From assembly GCA_963691655.1 (NCBI GenBank), contig OY829326.1, positions 111,883,388-111,947,387 on the forward strand: a DNA stretch of 64,000 bases. Reading direction: 5' to 3'. Made by a program: the position numbers and the translations under genes. Below are positions 60,720-64,000 of the stretch, in pieces. The notes under the pieces are model-generated. The model had not been told where the DNA came from. It ran no database searches and was given only the letters and a program-made list of their open reading frames with translations. The DNA comes from Toxonevra muliebris (taxonomy: Eukaryota > Arthropoda > Insecta > Diptera > Pallopteridae). Within the stretch, counting starts at the first letter, position 1; each line of letters starts with the position of its first letter.

Positions 60720-61018
60720 TTTTTTTCGTTTGAGTCTTCATTTCCATCTAGTTGAGTTGATGAGAACAGAAGTTTTTTCTTTGACGTGTTTGGATTTGAC
60801 TGCAAGATTGCGTTCTAGGTCTAAGCTACGTACGAACCATGGTACATTAAAAGCATTCCGTAGCACTTTGTTTTAAAGTCGTTGAATTTTACATACGTTA
60901 CTTTTGTTGGAACATCCCCAGAGTTGTGCTCCATCTGACCACACAGTTTTCTGAATTTGTCTGTAGATGCAGATTGTTTACCCATTGAATATCGCATGTT
61001 TTTTAATTTTAAGTCCAA
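60720..61018 (-). pseudogene. jockey-type LINE C-terminal fragment
   Basis: The minus strand reads KNMRYSMGKQS near 61000, then IYRQIQKTVWSDGAQLWGC and SNKSNVCKIQRL (about 60970-60890) and VLRNAFNVPWFVRSLDLERN (about 60860-60800). This is the conserved end of jockey-type RTs (I-Y-x-x-I-x-K-P-x-W-x-Y-G-x-Q-L-W-G..., A-P-W-Y-V-R-N). A TAA interrupts after IQRL and a frameshift precedes the IYRQ block. Confidence 0.8.
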
Positions 61019-61340
61019 AAAGGAAGGAATCCTTTTTTTCTTAACGTGCTAGTTGACGAAAATATTTTAAAACTAACAAGTCTCATCCAAAATGCTGGTT
61101 GGAACAGTACTCCTTCAATTAATAGAATAGTTGAAGCTCATAGATATACAAGAGAAATTAAAAATATTAAGAAATTATGGAAATTATCTTGGAAAAACGC
61201 AAACTAAGATGGTGCTGGCATTAAACTACATCTTCCTCTGGTATATTAACCAAACAACTAAATATGAAAATAAAAGGTTTTCAAAATAAAACTTTTGAAA
61301 ATTATCTTCAAAAATTGTCTGATGTGAAAAGCAATGATTA

Positions 61341-61857
61341 CACTGTGCAACACATTTTTCTAACGGAGAATCGGCCAACACAGGTCGATAGTACTGGTGT
61401 AGATTAACAAAAGCCTAAAAGAAGTTTGCAAAGTTAGCTCGCTTTTAAAAGTTATAGGTATTCAAAGTTTGCCTCTTGTAGCCTAATTTTTAAAAATGAA
61501 GTACTGCTTTCTTCAGCGAAATAAGAACAAAAACAATTTTAGCATTATATAGTTTTCCATATTAGGGAGTTTAAACTATCCATTACATGACTTTCGCAAA
61601 AAATATTGTAAGCAATAATACTAGTAACGAAAATGTAGAGAATTTAATAATTTTTGGGTTTTAAAATTGTTATTTTTAGAATAAAAACAGAAAATATAAC
61701 TGAAAAATACCCTATAACAGCTCAACAGGCTATAACATTTAAAGGCGAGCTAACATTTTAAAACCCTCTTAGGGTTTTGTTACTTTGGACCAGTACTACC
61801 GATCTGTGTTGGTCGCTTCTCTGTTAGATTCCATGACTCTAAAATTGTTGCACAGTG
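61341..61857. mobile_element. 517-bp inverted-repeat element with TTA target duplication
   Basis: TTA at 61338-61340 and 61858-61860. Both ends start CACTGTGCAACA. Inverted similarity continues for about 70 bp (AACGGAGAATCGGCCAACAC versus AACAGAGAAGCGACCAACAC; GTAGTACTGG versus ATAGTACTGG). It lies inside the jockey ORF. Its termini match those of 7749-9202. No ORF. Confidence 0.85.
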
Positions 61858-62550
61858 TTATTCATAATGGAAATGCACAAACAGCTTAAAATGTATAATA
61901 TTGCAACATCCTCCTATCAAAACCTCCAACAATGATTGGGCTGAAAGCAATGAACAAAAAGCCAAGTATTTGCAGAGTACCTTGCCGACATCTTCGCGTC
62001 ATACGAGTCTTCTAATGTAGCTGAAATGAAATCCAGCGAACATCAAGACAATGAACAAATACTATTGGTAACAGTAGCTGAACTAAGAGATTACATTTCA
62101 AAAATAAAAACTAAAAAGCCACCAGGCTACGACCTAATCACTGCCGAAATACTTGAACAACTTTCTACAAACATTATAATGAAAATCACGGGTATAATAA
62201 AAGCCAGTTTCAAATTAAAATATGTTTCTTTATACTGGAAATTCACAGAAGTAATAATGTTTAACAAGACAGGGAAACCAGCGTAACGTCTTACCGCCCC
62301 ATGTCACTTTTGCCTTTACTATCGAAACTTTTTGAAAAATTACTAATTAAACGACTCAACGACATTATAGTACAACGTAAACTAATACCAATACATCAAT
62401 TTGTCTTTGGGCCAAAGCACTTCACCATCGACCAAGTTCATTGGATAATTCGCGTTATTGAAAACTCGTTTAAAGAGAATAAGGTATGCTCAGCTGGCTC
62501 CAGCGTTCGACAAAGTGTGTCATGCTGACTAATGTTGTATTTGTTATTTA

Positions 62551-62868
62551 CATATGATAGGCTGAGAGGAAAAGCGGCCTAAAATTTATATAAGAGCAAA
62601 AGTGAAATAATTTAGTGCCAGTGCAAGAATGGCATAAGTAATACGGTTTAGAGTGAAAATGAAACGCCATAAAAGTAAGAACAAAAATGGTATAACAATT
62701 CTTTTAGAGTAAAAACAGCATAGTTTTTTATTCCGTTTTCGCTCTGAACATATTTCGTTTCACTTTTGCTCTGAACATATTTCGTTTTACTTTTGCTCTT
62801 AAGTAAAATTATTCCACTTTTTTCTGAACGTAGAAGTCATACCACTTTTCCTCTCAGCCTCTCATATG
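62551..62868. mobile_element. About 318-bp inverted-repeat element in the jockey RT
   Basis: The ends read CATATGATAGGCTGAGAGG and, reverse-complemented, CATATGAGAGGCTGAGAGG, extending through AAAAG to about 27 bp with two mismatches. Inside, AGAGCAAAAGTGAAA-type motifs face TTTCACTTTTGCTCT-type motifs. GCTCTGAACATATTTCGTTT is repeated exactly at 62741 and 62768. CATATG may be part of the TIR or the target duplication. No ORF. Confidence 0.8.
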
Positions 62869-63060
62869 TGATCCAAAACACAGACCTACGTTACAGCTAC
62901 CAATGCAGATGACACAGCTGTCTTAGCAGAAAGCGAATCTAGCTGTAAAAAGCAGCAATTAGATGAATGATAAAAAATTATTTAAAAATGGTACTTTCAA
63001 ATCAATAAACTCAATAAAATTACAAATAGGCTTATCACTGAGTTATAGTCAAAATTATAG

Positions 63061-64000
63061 CAAAACTTAATTCGTCCTTACTACAAGGAATCGTATTTAA
63101 ACTCTCAACTGATTCGTACCTGGTATAAACTATTATCGTATGTTATATGAGCAGGGCACAATAGAGATGCAGTTTTTCCTAGCAACTGGCTGCAAAACGA
63201 GGGTTCATTCAGCTGCTGGCCTTTAATTATATATGTAACTAATAGGCCAGGTTTCCTTCGTATTCCTGAACTAGTTAGCGAAAATTTTAAGTATCGCTTA
63301 CTAAAGTTAGTGATAAATATCGTTAAATGACACTCTCAAAATAATTTTGTTTAACAATTTTTATCGCTGGTTTGACTTTTCCGTACCGATAATTGTCGCA
63401 AAATTTGCGGCGAATGTTTTTTATCTCGCAAAGCTTAGCTACAAAATTTGGTAATATTTTTTAAATAATAGTTATAAAAAAAATGATTAATAAGATATGC
63501 AATAAAAGTGTGCAAAATGGAAACTTATATTACCAAATTTCGTGAAAAGCCCATTAAAATGGCAAGTCATAAAAAAATTCAAAATTGGAGATAAAAAAAA
63601 ACATTTGGTTATTCGATGGCTCGAATTGCTACAAAACTTTTGTTCGCTATTGCGTTGTCTTGATTTGATCATTCGAAACTTTTGACAATTACTTCATACT
63701 TTCGCTAAACGTTTGTAATTAATGTACAAATAAGTTAAAAGCTCTTATATAAATATTAGAGTGGATCAATTTTTTTTAATTCCTCATCATGACCGCGTTT
63801 TATGAGAATTGCCTCATAAAATTGCAAATGTAGCGCTTGAACATAGTCAACTCAGTGTTGTCGCTGTCACTTCAAATGAAGTTTTTCACTTCGCTTTCAA
63901 GCCCGACACTTCGGCACTTCCTCTTTCATAAAAACATTTCGGTTTTCCACTTTCAATAAAAAGCTAAAATCAATATAAAAAAAAAATCTAAATATGTTCA
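63061..64000. other. Non-coding stretch to window end
   Basis: AT-rich, no recognisable gene or element. Confidence 0.45.

Larger units (their letters stand above)
61035..63060 (+). pseudogene. jockey-type LINE fragment in three pieces, interrupted by two nested elements
   Basis: Piece 1 (61035-61340): VDENILKLTSLIQNAGWNST, then, in changing frames, GFQNKTFENYLQKLSDVKSN. Piece 2 (61858-62520): DWAESNEQKAKY, AEYLADIFASYESSNVAEMK, AELRDYISKIKTKKPPGYDL (the jockey 'KKAPGxDxI' block), YWKFTEVIMFNKTGKP, then after a frameshift MSLLPLLSKLFEKLLIKRL and LIPIHQFVFGPKHFTIDQVH. Piece 3 (62876-63060): ATNADDTAVLAESESS, the YADD motif with Tyr changed to Asn. The RT region between the last two pieces is partly missing and the site holds an inverted-repeat element. 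Dead. Confidence 0.85.

Noticed and set aside
60274..61857. A 1.6-kb element from the solo CACTGTGCAAC at 60274 to 61857
   Set aside because: The right end at 61857 pairs much better and for longer with 61341, and only that pair has matching TTA duplications.
1..64000. LTR retrotransposon or integrated virus
   Set aside because: No long direct terminal repeats, no gag/pol/env order and no viral proteins were recognised; all RT-bearing pieces are non-LTR type.
1..64000. Bacterial defence system, CRISPR array or operon
   Set aside because: Composition, introns and TE content are those of an insect nuclear genome; no regularly spaced repeats with unique spacers occur.

Overview
The window reads as nuclear DNA of a higher dipteran, most likely a tephritid-type fly. 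It is AT-rich, with long non-coding stretches, CAA/CAG/GTT simple repeats and 60-bp introns with GTAAGT donors. Nearly all recognisable coding sequence is decayed transposable-element (TE) DNA. No prokaryotic operon, CRISPR array, rRNA or functional tRNA was seen. The organism call is inference, because no host housekeeping gene is present to anchor it.

Host genes: only two convincing ones, both on the minus strand. They are two-exon LITAF-domain (SIMPLE-like) genes at 14025-14507 and 20708-21208. They are close paralogues with the same 60-bp intron position and similar 5' and 3' flanks, so a unit of about 1.1-1.4 kb was duplicated. The 14 kb copy later received a 177-bp inverted-repeat insertion between its stop codon and its poly(A) signals.

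Mobile-element landscape, left to right: RNase-H-bearing LINE remnants (690-1065, 3369-4600, 12310-13370); a TTAA-flanked short element (4985-5466); Tc1/mariner scraps (7370-7725); an inverted-repeat element with a TAA duplication carrying a hAT-like insertion (7749-9202); a tRNA-like SINE head (10725-10820); GTTC-CGTACT inverted-repeat elements (15736-17203, 18882-19349); two copies of a Helitron-like element (23018-23364, 51428-51765); several hAT-like non-autonomous elements, two with perfect 8-bp target duplications (24014-24944, 56415-57432); a long-TIR element with an ORF remnant (31185-32620); a 5'-truncated LINE with a 15-bp target duplication (39942-41402); a 936-bp foldback element (41426-42361); an RTE-type LINE (44590-46048); a CR1/jockey-group LINE split by a mariner (46590-49511); a complete Tc1/mariner-superfamily element with a DD37E triad (57707-58948); and jockey fragments carrying two nested inverted-repeat elements (60720-63060).

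The remaining DNA is AT-rich and simple-repeat-rich, and no host exon could be supported in it. Nothing here looks like a new multi-gene system. The most interesting material is the LITAF duplication with its 3'-UTR insertion, a pre-miRNA-sized hairpin at 10332-10407, the nearly intact DD37E element, a set of inverted-repeat elements with TAA/TTA duplications, and the long-TIR element carrying a remnant of a transposon-associated protein.
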